DNA from: Ditylenchus dipsaci
Taxonomy: Eukaryota; Nematoda; Chromadorea; Rhabditida; Anguinidae
Direction: 5' to 3'
Length of the DNA stretch: 64,000 nucleotides
NCBI GenBank assembly: GCA_004194705.1
Contig: SADC01001204.1
Coordinates: forward strand, 372,001 to 436,000
The translations under genes and the position numbers were made by a program. Shown piece by piece: positions 21,042-33,000 of this stretch (the first letter of the stretch is position 1; the number at the start of each line of letters is the position of its first letter). The notes beneath the pieces are model-generated. The model saw only the letters and a program-made list of their open reading frames with translations. It did not search any database and was not told the DNA's origin.

Positions 21042-24000
21042 GTAAAATTTTGATGGTTTTATGTATAAGGTTAGCGTTAAATCTTGTTAAGAATTCACAA
21101 AAAATTTCCGAAAATCAGCTTATTCATAAAAAAAATCTTATAAGTTATAACTCTCTGACTTTTAAAAAGGGCAAAACTTTTTTTTCTGTCGCACGACATC
21201 GTCAAAGCACTTTTTCGGCTGTACCCCGAAATTTAAGCGGCATTTTGCTAAGTGGTCGATTTGCTAAGCGGTCGTTTTGCCAAGATTTTTTTGCTAAACG
21301 ACAAATTGCTAAGAATTTTTTGTTAAGGCGCCCATTTGCTAAGAATATATTTGCTAAGGCATTCTTTTCTTAAATCCCGATTTGCTAAGAACTTTTCTGC
21401 CTTTCTGTACTTTGTTTTTTTCTCAATGTTCTGGTAGGGGATTAGAGATTTTTCCGACGGTCATTTTTCCGCCGATTTTTTTTGTTTTTATACTGATTTC
21501 AATGTGGGATCTAGGTAAATTGATATTTTCAGATTGTGTCCAAACTACCTCAAACCATTCTAAACCACCTCAAGTGTCCTAAAACCACCCTAAATACTCA
21601 AACCAAACCCAAACCTGAAAAATTAAAATTTCTTAAAAATAAAAAATAAGCCATTTTTTCTAACTTAAAATTGTGTTGGAATCGGGTTTGTCAAGCCCAA
21701 AGTTGCGATTTTACACACCCCAACTTCAATACCTGGTGTAGGTGTCACCTGGCCAGGTGGATGTCCACCTGAATGGCCTAAAAAAATAAAAAAGTTCATT
21801 TTAATAAAAAATCTTTTTTCAACCAAAAAAATTTGTGAATAATTGGACTTGTTGAGACCAAAAGTGCGATTTCAAATCTAGGGTTGAGTACCACCTGGAC
21901 AGGTTGATATCCAGGAAACTCAAGAGTAGGGGTATATTCACCCGAATGACCTGAAAGGTCAAACGTTAGTCTTTTTATATCTGAAATAACGGTAAAAAAT
22001 AAAGTGTGCACCCAGGTGGATTCGAACCAGCATCCTCGGCGGTGGCTATCCAAGTGGTCGTCCACTTGGATCAAATTTTTTTTACGTTTTCGGTTTTCAA
22101 ATCAATTTTTCTGCACTAATTCGAGCATACTGAAAATGGTTTGACAGTGTTAAAATTACGTTTTATCGAGAAATTTTTGAGTTATCGTAAATTCTTGATT
22201 TTGATAAATCAAGAGTTCACAATAACTCTGAATTTATCCATAAAACGTGATTTTACCACTGTCAAACCATTTTCATGATGCTCGAATTAGTGCAGAAAAA
22301 TTGTTTTGGAAACCGAAAACGTAAAAAAAAATTGACCCAAGTGGACGACCACTTGGAGGCGCAGGGGGCTTGAGAGTTAGAGATGCGCGCACACACTTAC
22401 CTTAGACATGATTCCGAGAAGTATTCTTGACCATAAAATGCATATAGAGTCTTTTTTTTGCCACGGCCCAGTTGAAAAACATGGTGAGGCAGGCGAAGAA
22501 TACAAAAATTTTGAATTTTTAACGTTCTGCCATAAAAGTGGCTCTCTTTATTCCCTTCCCCTCCCTATACAGCCCTTAATCCTTTAAAATTCAAAAGGCG
22601 CCAATTTAAATTTTTCAAATTTTGACTAAAAAACCATGATACCCCCCTGTGGTTCGAAATTTTTTTTTTCTCAGAACCAAAAAAACGCGCGGCTTTCTCA
22701 TGAAATCGGGGTCGAGAAACACGAATATGAAGTTATCTCCTCCACCTGATCAGTCCCCGTGGGGGGGGGGTGAATTCGTCACTGCAACCAAAGTTTTAAT
22801 CCAAGTGGACGACCACTTGGATAGACACTGCCGAGGATGCTGGTTCGAATCCATCTAGGTGCGTACCTTATTTTTCTCATAATTTTGAGTGTTTACGTGG
22901 CGTAAAGGTCCATATACTCATCACCAAGGTTACTGGTTCGAATCCCTCTGGGTGCGATCAGTCCAGAGTAGGAGACCCCGATTCAATTAAAACCGTTTTT
23001 AGAACATGATTTTAGATTGAACCGTTTGGGTTTTAAGGTCTGTACCCCGAAATTAAACCGAACTGAAGAAGTAGGTAGCTTAACAAACAAGATCCTTATC
23101 AAAACAACTACTTAGCAAAAAAATTCTTAGCAAAACGACCATCTAGCAAATTGGCGCTTAAATTGTGAATTCTTAGCAAAATCGCGCTTAAATTTTTTTT
23201 CTTAGCAAAACGACCGCTTAGCAAATCGACCACTTAGCAAATCGCCGCTTAAATTTCGGGGTACAGCCACTTTTTCTTCTCGCCAAAAAGACTTTTTCTT
23301 TAGGTTAATCACTTTTTTGTAGCAAAAATACTTTTTTTCGTGGCAAATTTACGCTTTTTGTGGCAAATTTTCATGTTGCCTGATTTTATTAAAAAATTTT
23401 TTCTTTTCTCAAAAGTGATAACACCATAATGTAGCTCTACTATTTTAGTTTCTAATGAGGTATCGTTTCATCAAACGTCTTTGCAAAATTTTGTCCAAAA
23501 AATTAAAAGTATAAAGCAAATAAAAAAATAATTTGCTTCATACTCTTATTTTTTGTACAAAATTTTGCAAAGACGTTTGATGAAACGATACCTCATTAGA
23601 AACTAGAATAGTAGAGCTACATTATGGTGTTATCACTTTTAAAAAAAGACAAAAAAATTTAATAAAATCAGGCAAAATGAAAATTTGCCACAAAGAAGAG
23701 TAAATTTGCCACAAAAAAGTATTTTTGCTACAAAAAAATGATTAACCTTTTCTTTATTTAAAGGGGTATGCTTACCGCCGATGAGAATATTTTGAAAGGC
23801 GGGTACCAGTAAAATTCAAACTAAAAATAAAATTTCGCACTTTTTGTAAAAGTCGAGGAAAACATTGATCCAAGTTGGAATCGAACAAATGACCAACCTT
23901 CACAGTCCGCCGCCACTTAACCACTGAGCCACCGATGCTATTAGTTGGATTTGGCTTTCTATAGTATTTGGACTATGAAAAGTGATCAATTTTTCACTTC

Positions 24001-27000
24001 TCTTGGCTCTTTCTTACTGATTATATTATCATTTTTCCTAATTCTTTCGTTTCCACCCATCCTCAGAATCTCCTCTTTCGATTAAGTATTCTTTCGATTC
24101 CGATTGAAGTCAAACTTTCTTAACCCGGCAAGCTTCAGGACGAGAGTAACTTATTAGCCCGGACGCCGGATGGGGTGTTTTTATGAGGAAGTTTTTGGAA
24201 GTTTTTTAAGGAAGTTTTTTGGCGGCGAGCATGCCACTTTAATAGTTTTTCTTTTGAAAAACGTGCTTCATAATGTTGTCTTGGCAAGGGAACAAAATGA
24301 AGTAAAAGAAAAAGTAAAATAAAAATAAATTAAAATGAATAAAATAAAAGTCTTTTCGGCAACAGAAAAAAGTGTTTTAGCGACAGAAAATAGTGTTTTG
24401 GAGACAAGAAAAATGTTTTCCCTTATTACAAGCAACTAACAAGCAACTTGCAAGAGACCCTCGTGAACTCTAATTTTTACAGCATTTTTCGCGGAGACCA
24501 AGCTGATTTCAAATAAAAACAAACGATTTTGCAAGCTACGAATTTTTCAGAATACACATCAACAGCTCCATTCACACCACAAATCTGGCCATAAAAATTT
24601 TCCATCTTATGCTTTCCGGCTAAAGACGAACTCTAATAACAACAATAATCAGAAAAAGCAGGACAACTGTGCTGCCGTACAACTGCCAAATAATTTGTCA
24701 GTAATTAGTCCTTCAACAGTTTTGCAAAGGTTCGATTTTTTGAGTAAATCAAAGTTTGTGTCCCTGTAACTATAAATTTAGCGACGTAATCAGCTTGAAG
24801 CCTCCACCCTCTTACATGCAGTCCGAAACTTTGAGGATGATTAGGGAGGGTGAAATTCAGAAGAGATGGTCCAATAACAACAACAACTGCAAAGGTGATA
24901 TTTGAGACAAAAAATGAGAATTTTTTTTTGTTTTCGGCAACGAAAGGTAAAAAGTAAAACCATAGTCCTTGAGAATTTCCAATAAAGAGAGATAAAAGGC
25001 AACGATTAACTGAAAAAAGCGGACTACAAAACCGAGACTAGGGTTGCTTTATAGTTAATGTTTTTGGAAACTTATCGGAAAACTTTCTAAAGCTTTCCAG
25101 AAAACTTAGAATCTTCTTTGTAATTGTTGTCCGTTAAGTAAAACTTTTTGGAAAACGGTTATTAAAAATTGTCGATTTTTTTGTCCGGACAGTAAAGAAA
25201 CCTTGGTTCAGCTTCTTTGTTCACATTTTTGAAAAATCGCGCCTCTTTGAATTATAGCTTTTTTATTTATTCGCATCAAAAGTTTGATGCTTTCTGACGT
25301 GCACTTGCCTATCTTACACCTAGGGCTTCGCCTACCTCAAAATAGTTAAAATAGAATTGCAAAAAAACTGCTTATTTTCCAAAATCACCCCAGGGATATT
25401 CTTTATCATTTGACCGCCTTTATTAAATCTCGAGATAATTTTCCAATTTTAGAATTTTCAGCCGAATAGTACAACCCTAGATATAAGTCACTGAAAATAA
25501 GTTTTCAGAAAACTTCAACAACAGCTTCAACAATAAGGCAGACCTTAATGGAGGACACAACAAACAGCAAATGTTGCCTGAATGTTTTGTGTGTGGTCGT
25601 AATATTGTGTAAGTGACCTTCTTTATTAGACAGTCAACCTTATTGTGCGAAAAATCGTCTAAAAGTGGCTATATCAAATAGACTTAGTAATTAGCCCAGC
25701 AGAATGGTTCCTCCAGTTCTTTGGAAACCAAAGTTGCTGGGTGTACCTCTTGGTATTCCTCTGGCTGGTCGCTTGAGAGTGGGCGAGAAGTAAGCATTGA
25801 ACATATTGCCCAAACTCGCCTCATCTGGACTATCTCTTCTGAAAAAAATAATTTACAATTACTTATTTTTTAAACTTTTCTGTCCTAATATTCTCTGTTA
25901 TCAACTGAAATTTCTCCACTAGTTTCGACTTGACGCATTTTCAACTATTTTAAGGCAGCTCTCATCAAATAGTTTCTATCCAGCATAAACCCTTTTTAGG
26001 CTGCAAACATTAAGGCTATCCCCCTCACAATTCTCCTTATAAAAGTGTTTTTAGGCTTAGGGGTAGGGCAGAGTATGTTAGCCGGGATCATACTTGCACG
26101 GCCAAAAAAGCAGTTTCAAAGATTTGAAAAACTCTTGGTTCATAAAAGAATAACCGTCGGATCATAACAAAACAAAGTTTTTGGATAATAACAATGATCG
26201 GAAACCCGAAATCTTGGGCTGATTTATCCTGAACTGTTTTTTAAATTTTAAACCTAAACTAACTTTTCTTCTATTATATCCAGTGGAGGTGTGTAAGGTA
26301 GGGGTTGAGGTTGAGGCGCATTGTTGAATGAATAGTAGTAAGGACCTATTCTGTGTAGTTGGTTGTTCATGAAAGAAGAGGGCATGAACTCCCAACTAGC
26401 TTCTCCAAAACACTAAAATATTTAATCAATTTGGAAATGTATTAAATTAAAATTATTTAAATTGTAGTTCGTCTGGTAGAGCGTTTTTTATGTGGTTATT
26501 CGCATACCTGCACGGGCGCCGGCGCCCGGCTCCCTATTTGTAGCGGCGCCGGCTACGAGAAACCACCGCAGTATTCCATTTTTAAAATATTTTGTTGACA
26601 TTTTAAAGCTTTTTTAGTATTTTTTTCATATCGTCATAGCAATAAAACAAAATTTTTAAGTTAAACACATATCATAAATCTCGGCGCCGCCTTATTTGGG
26701 GCACTGGCGCCAGCGCAAATTTTCTAGGAGCGCCGGCGCCGATCCGGCTCCGATCCTTGAAAGGCCCGGGCGCCCGGGTCGGCCGATTTTTTGGAGCGTG
26801 CAGGTATGGTTATTCGTCAAAGGATGGTTTGCAAAAATAGGCCCAAAACGAGCAAACATAATATGAGCTTTGAGCTTTAAAACTTGTCTTTTTTTTGACA
26901 AAAGGTGACAAATCTGACATTGATGACTTTTTTATAGAAAAGTCGGCTGATTTTTTATTTTATAAAAAAGTCCCTGTTCTTTCAAAATTAATAAAAACGC

Positions 27001-30000
27001 CTATCTCTTTCTATCTAGAAATTGAAATCAGCGGTAAATCAGAGATAATTACACAAAATAACATGTTGACTTATTAATTGCCTTCCCTAAAAACTACACA
27101 GTGCTTTCACAATGCTTTAAAGGCTGATTAAAAATGTCAAAAACGAAAAAAAATGAAATTAAAGAAAATTGCGGTGAGAATCAGCAGTCAATAGTTGAAG
27201 GTTCCTTTTAAATCAGCTGAGACTATAAGAGATGTAATAAAGGAAAGTAGGGGATTTTAACGGGCTGTTTTAGAGGCTTTACCTTCCAAATCATGAAAAA
27301 GCTGCGATTTTCACTGGCTTTTACCGTCCCGTTTAAAAAATTTGCAAATCCGAAGCCCGAAGCGTGCGGAAAGATAGCCCGGAATATTAGATTTCAAATG
27401 ACGTATAACTTACTCGTCGTCGAATAAAAAAGATGGAGAAAGAATTTGAAAGGTAAGGCCCGTAAAAAGCTCCGTGTACATCCCTGGAGGGAGCAGGTTA
27501 TCATAAAAGCCACCTTATTTTCTCTAATAGACCGGCACTCGTTATTTGAACGACACTCTCTGATAGAGCGGCAGGGGTCGAAGCCGAACTTATGGGTTAA
27601 ACCATGTTTTATTACATTTGTAACGTGAAGTAAAATTTTTTGAAGGTTAAAAGGAGAACGGCGTGCCACTCTATCAGAGAGAATACGGTCGGAGCTTTTC
27701 AATAAAAGTGTCTACCTGCAAGGAAACCAGCAAGAACATAGAAATAAATACAAGTTGAGAGGCAATAGACATTTGACTGCCTGAATAAGACTTTGTGACC
27801 ATTTCAGAGGGCTTGTCTGCACTTCTTTTGGCCAAACTCTGCACACAGACTGTTTCCAGTGTTCCACTTGTGGCACTCAACTACAAGCTAATGGCGCTCA
27901 ACAACCAATTGATCAAGTGGTCTTCACCAACAACAAGTTCTACTGCCAGGTGCACGGCCAACAACGGGCGACTTTGGCAGCTGATAACAAGGGGTGGATG
28001 GATCCAGACATTGCTGTGTTAGTTCTTTATATATATTCACTCTCTTTTGGGTAAATAACCCTAAAAGGGGAAGGGGATTAACAAAAAAATTCTAATTTGT
28101 CCTTTTGTAAGGGATATAAAGATATTATTTGTGAAACTAATGCTAACGGGATTAACTTTTCCTTTTTAATTAAGAAATTTCGGTGAATAAAAAGTCATGT
28201 GGTTTTCACAGAAATATACCGTAATTTTTGCGATAAATTTAATTATAGCAAGACTTTAAAGTTCACGGCTTGGAAGAAATTTTGCTGCTTATTTAGAAAA
28301 TTTTGGGATCCTAATTAGTAAATTTCCGCAGGCAAAATTTTTAAGTGAAATAGCAAAATACCGCGTCTGATTTCTAAATCAAATTATCTACCTGGTAAAT
28401 TTTGTTAAATATTAATTTTTATAGTAATTTTAATTTTTTCAAAGATTTACAATTTTCCACTTTTCAGATCAATTTAACAGAATAAGAAAAGTTCTACAAA
28501 TCTTATTATATAGTATTTGGACTATGCTTCTTTATCACGTTTTTGAGTGATTAACGTCTTTTCAAAGTTAAATGGCTTTTATTTGGCAAAAGTTCAACGT
28601 AAGGTTGTAGAGAAACATCTCTGCTATATTTTAAGCTATTAATTGACTCCTTTTGCCGAATCCTCTAGGACAAGTAAATTTAAATTTGCAATTTTAACGG
28701 GTGTAAAAAAAGTTCTGGGTGGATTTTCAAAGCCTTATCTTTTACCATTGTTGACATTGTATTTCTTTTCTTTTAATTACATTCTGTAGCCCTGTACCTC
28801 TTCTTTCAAATGGCATATAAAAAATAAATTTCTTTAAAAAATGACTAAAGTGCAACTTTTTCCAATTTTTCGAATTTTGGTCATTTTTTCAAGAAATTCA
28901 TTTTTTCTAAAAGGCCATATCTCAACATTCAGAATATCAAACAACATTCTGTAACTTGCTTTTTGTAGCGCTTGAGCTACGCTACAATATGGGGCTAAAA
29001 AATTATTGTAACCTTCGAAATTTTATTTAAATTGTTATCACTGAAAGTGATGAATACGCTTGTCAACTTCCTCAAATTACCTCATAAGTGTTTGGTGTAA
29101 AACGGTGACTTTTCCGAAATAATCAAGCTAATTTCAATATGCCATTTGAAAGAGGAGGTGCAGGGCTACAAAATGGTATTCAAAGAAATAAGATACGATG
29201 TCAACAATGATAAAAGATAAGGCTTTGAAAATCCACCGGGAACTTTTTTACACCCGTTAAGGGATCATAACGATTTTAGAGTTTTTTTCAGCCTGTTACT
29301 TTTTCGTAAAAACACATATGTGCTATTCTTTGGTAGCAAATGCCCTGGGGCAGATGTCAGCCATGGCACTGAGGGTAGTAAATGCGTAAATGAAAACGTG
29401 GCTGGTGGAAGAGGAGGGTGGACGTTTAGTATTTTTGTGCCATTTTTTAAATTCGCGTCTTTCTTTGGTTTCTGTTTATTTTGCAGTTTGTAAGACATTT
29501 TTTAGCCCCGGCTAACATTCGTTGACCTACCCTGAGCCTAAAGCTTCGTCTAACCGGGGAACCTTCAGAAGTGTTTTTTTTTTCAAAGACCTCATTGACA
29601 GATTTTTTTCGCATATTCTTGTAGAGCATCCCGGGTTTATATTATAAATTGCTGCTGATATGTCCAGGTCCTTAGAAAAACGAGGGAGACCGGGCCCCTA
29701 CGAAGTTACCGAAAAACCATGGTACGGGTATCACGGTTTTTAGCCTACTTTTTATTTGCCCTTGTTTTATATATTTTTTCGAATATTCAACTTTTTTGGA
29801 GTGATTTTTTCGTACCATACTTATGCTGATAAGTAATTTGAAAAGTTTTTCACGCCTTTTCAAGCTTTTCAAATTTTCGAAATTTTCGAAAGAAGCCGAT
29901 ACCTAAATGTGGCGGGAATTCTTTTCCCCAGGAATTATAACATTTTTTAATTTCAGCTCTGATAAGATGGTATTTTTTCTCCTTATAATAGGGCTAAAGC

Positions 30001-33000
30001 TACGTTCACATACTGCGACTCCGCCTCCGACTACGATTTCGTACAAGTGTTCACATACTGCGACTCCGACTCCGACGCCATTGTGAACACACTGCGACTC
30101 CGACTCTGTTTTCGGTCCTGTGTTCTCATGGAGTCGCAGTAAGAGTCGGGAGTCGGAGTCAAAGTATGTGAAGACCGACTTTTTAAAAATTTTCACTTTT
30201 CTTAACTTACCTATTAATTTTCTTTTATTTAATATATATACGAACATCAATGCTATATAAAAGCATTTGGGGCCTTATTTAAGTGGATTATTAAAGTCAA
30301 ATTACATTTCTAGTCAAAAAATGAGGGGGTTTGCTTTTTGGATAAAAGTATGAAGCGTGAGTCGCTTGACCGAATTACTTTGGAACTAATTAACTCGTTT
30401 CAGACACCCAAGTATTGACTTGTCGCGTAAGTTTATTCGGTTTTTTTTAAAAAGCTATATAAATATTTATTTATTTTTATGAATAAAAAATATTATATGC
30501 CGTTCGGTAGCTCTGTTTCTCCTCTTTCGAATAATACATCACACTTTATTTTTCACAGCAATTTTCAGAAAAAAAAACAATGAAACAATTCAATCAATAA
30601 TGTATTCTCTTTCACTGAAGAACTCATTGAGCCATTCTTCCATTCCGTTCGAAAATGTTCAAGAGTTGGAAGAACGGCTCAATGTGGTCTTCAGTTAAGA
30701 AGAATACATTATTGATTGAACTGTTTCATTGTTTTTTTCTGAAAATTACAAGGTAATATATGCGAAAATCGAGTAGTCGGAGGCGCGCCTCCGACTCCGA
30801 CTACTGTATGTAAACACGCAAGAGTCATAGGCGGAGTCGGAGGCGGAGGCGCAGTCGGAGGCGCAGTCGGAGTCGTAGGCGCAGTCGGAGGCGGAGGCGC
30901 AGTCGGAGTCGTAGGCGCAGTCGGAGGCGGAGGCGCAGTCGGAGGCGGAGGCGCAGTCGGAGTCGTAGGCGCAGTCGGAGGCGGAGGCGCAGTCGGAGTC
31001 GTAGGCGCAGTCGGAGGCGGAGGAGGGTATGTGAACACTAGTGTTCACATAAGTAGTCGGAGTCGGAGGTGGAGTCGGAGGCGGCGCAGTCAAAGTTGGA
31101 GTATGTGAACACTCGTGTTCACATAAGTAGTGGGAGGCGAATTAGTAGTCGGAGGCGCAGTTGGAGGCGGAGTCACAATATGTGAACACATGCGCCTCTG
31201 CCTCCGACTTTCGTGCTCACATAGTCGGAGGCGGAGTCGCAGTATGTGAACTTAGCTTAATGAAAGCCAGGCATTTAGTCTGCACAATGATATAAAGGAC
31301 GTGTGTAATTATATAGAAATATTTACAAAAATTTATCAAGAATATTAACAAGACACCTAGATTCCAAAAACCGGCATCTCCCTTTTGACGTTTTAGATAA
31401 AAACATTCTAGTTTTTTATAGCTACAGACGTTCTTTATACCATTATGTAGCCTAGATGCTAGGCTTTGATTTGTGCGATTATTGAGAGCAAGAAATCTTC
31501 CTATAAAAGTTGAATATTCGAAAAAAATATATGAAACAAGGGCAAATAAAAAGTACGCTAAAAACCATGATACCCGTATCAAAGTTTTTTGGTAACTTCG
31601 GGTGGCCACTTGTCCCTAATTTTTATAAAGTACCTGGACATATACACTTTGTTATATAACTTCAGTTGTTGTTACAAGAATCTGCAAAAAAATCTGTCAA
31701 TAAAGTCTTTGAAAAAAAAACACTTCTGAAGGTTCCCGGTAAGTGAAAAAAATTAAAAAATGCATTAAACAGCCAACAATGTGCGAATTAAAACAGAATG
31801 GCACTAAAAGTACTAAGCGCCCCTACACTGTGAAAGATGTCACATAAAAATTTACATTAGACAATGCCACAAAACTTCAAAAAGACGTCAATTGCTTAAA
31901 AACGTAACGAAGAAAAACAGTCCAAATACTATATAGAGATATCTCTCGATGCGATTTGTTTTCCTATGATTCATATAATGTTTAAGTTAAAGTTTTTTAT
32001 GTTAAAGTTTTTTACAGGATTTATAAGATTTTTTAAACGAAAATTCGTAAAAAGTCGTTTTCGGAATGTTATTTTTGGAATAAGCAGACAAATTCCATCT
32101 CGGATATATATAATCCAAAGGCTCACAAACTTGTTAGTAAATATTCACAGCTTTACTTTGAAAGATCAGTCGAAAAAAAAAGTTTATTGAAAGTATTTTA
32201 GACGACTTCCGCCGTCTGCCGCACAACCAGTGCGAATAGGTGAGCCACCAAGAGGACTGTACCAGCCAGATGTAATGAGTATAAAACGATATGACTTTCC
32301 AATAATTCCATGAAAAATCGAGCAAATGGACATCCGCCTGACAATAAAAGGTTTATTTTGTACTGATATGTTAATCAGCATGGAATATTGCTTTTCAACA
32401 GGTTGGCACTGTGGCCTGACGGTAGTGTGATTGACTAGTAAATTATAAGTTAAAAGTTCGAGTCCTCTTACACACCAACGATTTTACCATTGGTCTCTTT
32501 CGGGTCTATAGTATGGTATTATTGTTCAAGATGTAAGACAAATCGTTGAAATGTTTCTTTGACAATCTTTCGGTTTAATTATAGCCGGCGGTTTGTACAG
32601 AAACACACATTTTTGATGGATCTATAAAGCTGCACCAGTCGAAAAGAAGGTAACAATATAGAATCACCACCAATCTTCAGCCCAACCCTCTCCCTCGAGC
32701 CAGCACAAAATTTATTTCCCCCCAAGAGGCAACAGACCTCAAGTTTTTGATTCTTTACCCCAAATAGCCACGATAACACTTTGGTTTTCCAAAATTGGAA
32801 ATATAATTTTGTACAGATTTATGTGACCAAGGAAAAAATGAATTTCAAAAAAAATTTAATTGGCGCCAACATAATTTTAACCTTGTTTTTCAAAATGGGC
32901 CATAGCGAAAATAGCCTTTAGGCATTTGTTATCAAGAGCTTTGTTCTGATTCATGTCGCAGGTAAGGCTGTGCGCGAATCTTTAACCTTTCAAGCCATAT

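Larger units (their letters stand above)
21217..23268. mobile_element. TTTGCTAAG-array foldback element, copy 1
   Basis: The ends GGCTGTACCCCGAAATTTAAG are inverted, and the flanks duplicate ACTTTTTC (8 bp). The TIRs are arrays of TTTGCTAAG-type units with varying spacers. Inside are SINE-like heads and a hairpin-capped MITE. It lies in the PDZ-LIM gene intron after 21041. Confidence 0.82.
25509..28017 (+). other. LIM1 exons split by a 2.2-kb intron
   Basis: Exon 25509-25608 ends with ECFVCGRNIV (first zinc Cys pair). Exon 27808-28017 supplies HTDCFQCSTC and YCQVH, completing two zinc sites in the C-x2-C...H-x2-C-x2-C-x2-C...C-x2-H order. The intron carries an antisense two-exon gene (25691-26412) and a GC-rich hAT MITE (26503-26808). 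Confidence 0.85.
29553..31740. mobile_element. Large foldback with nested GTCGGAGGCG element
   Basis: The outer arms (about 29553-29800 and 31500-31740) are inverses sharing GGGAACCTTCAGAAGTG and TTGAATATTCGAAAAAA. A related piece lies inside the H4-carrying hAT at about 42780-42970. Nested inside are the elements at 29996-31259 and 30561-30748. Confidence 0.65.

Noticed and set aside
23862..23938. A functional tRNA gene
   Set aside because: The A and B boxes are good but the acceptor and D stems do not pair.
30709..31093. Open frames of Pro/Thr/Ala and Ser/Ala/Asp repeats on the minus strand
   Set aside because: They are translations of the GTCGGAGGCG array in a foldback; no start context, splice sites or non-repeat domain.
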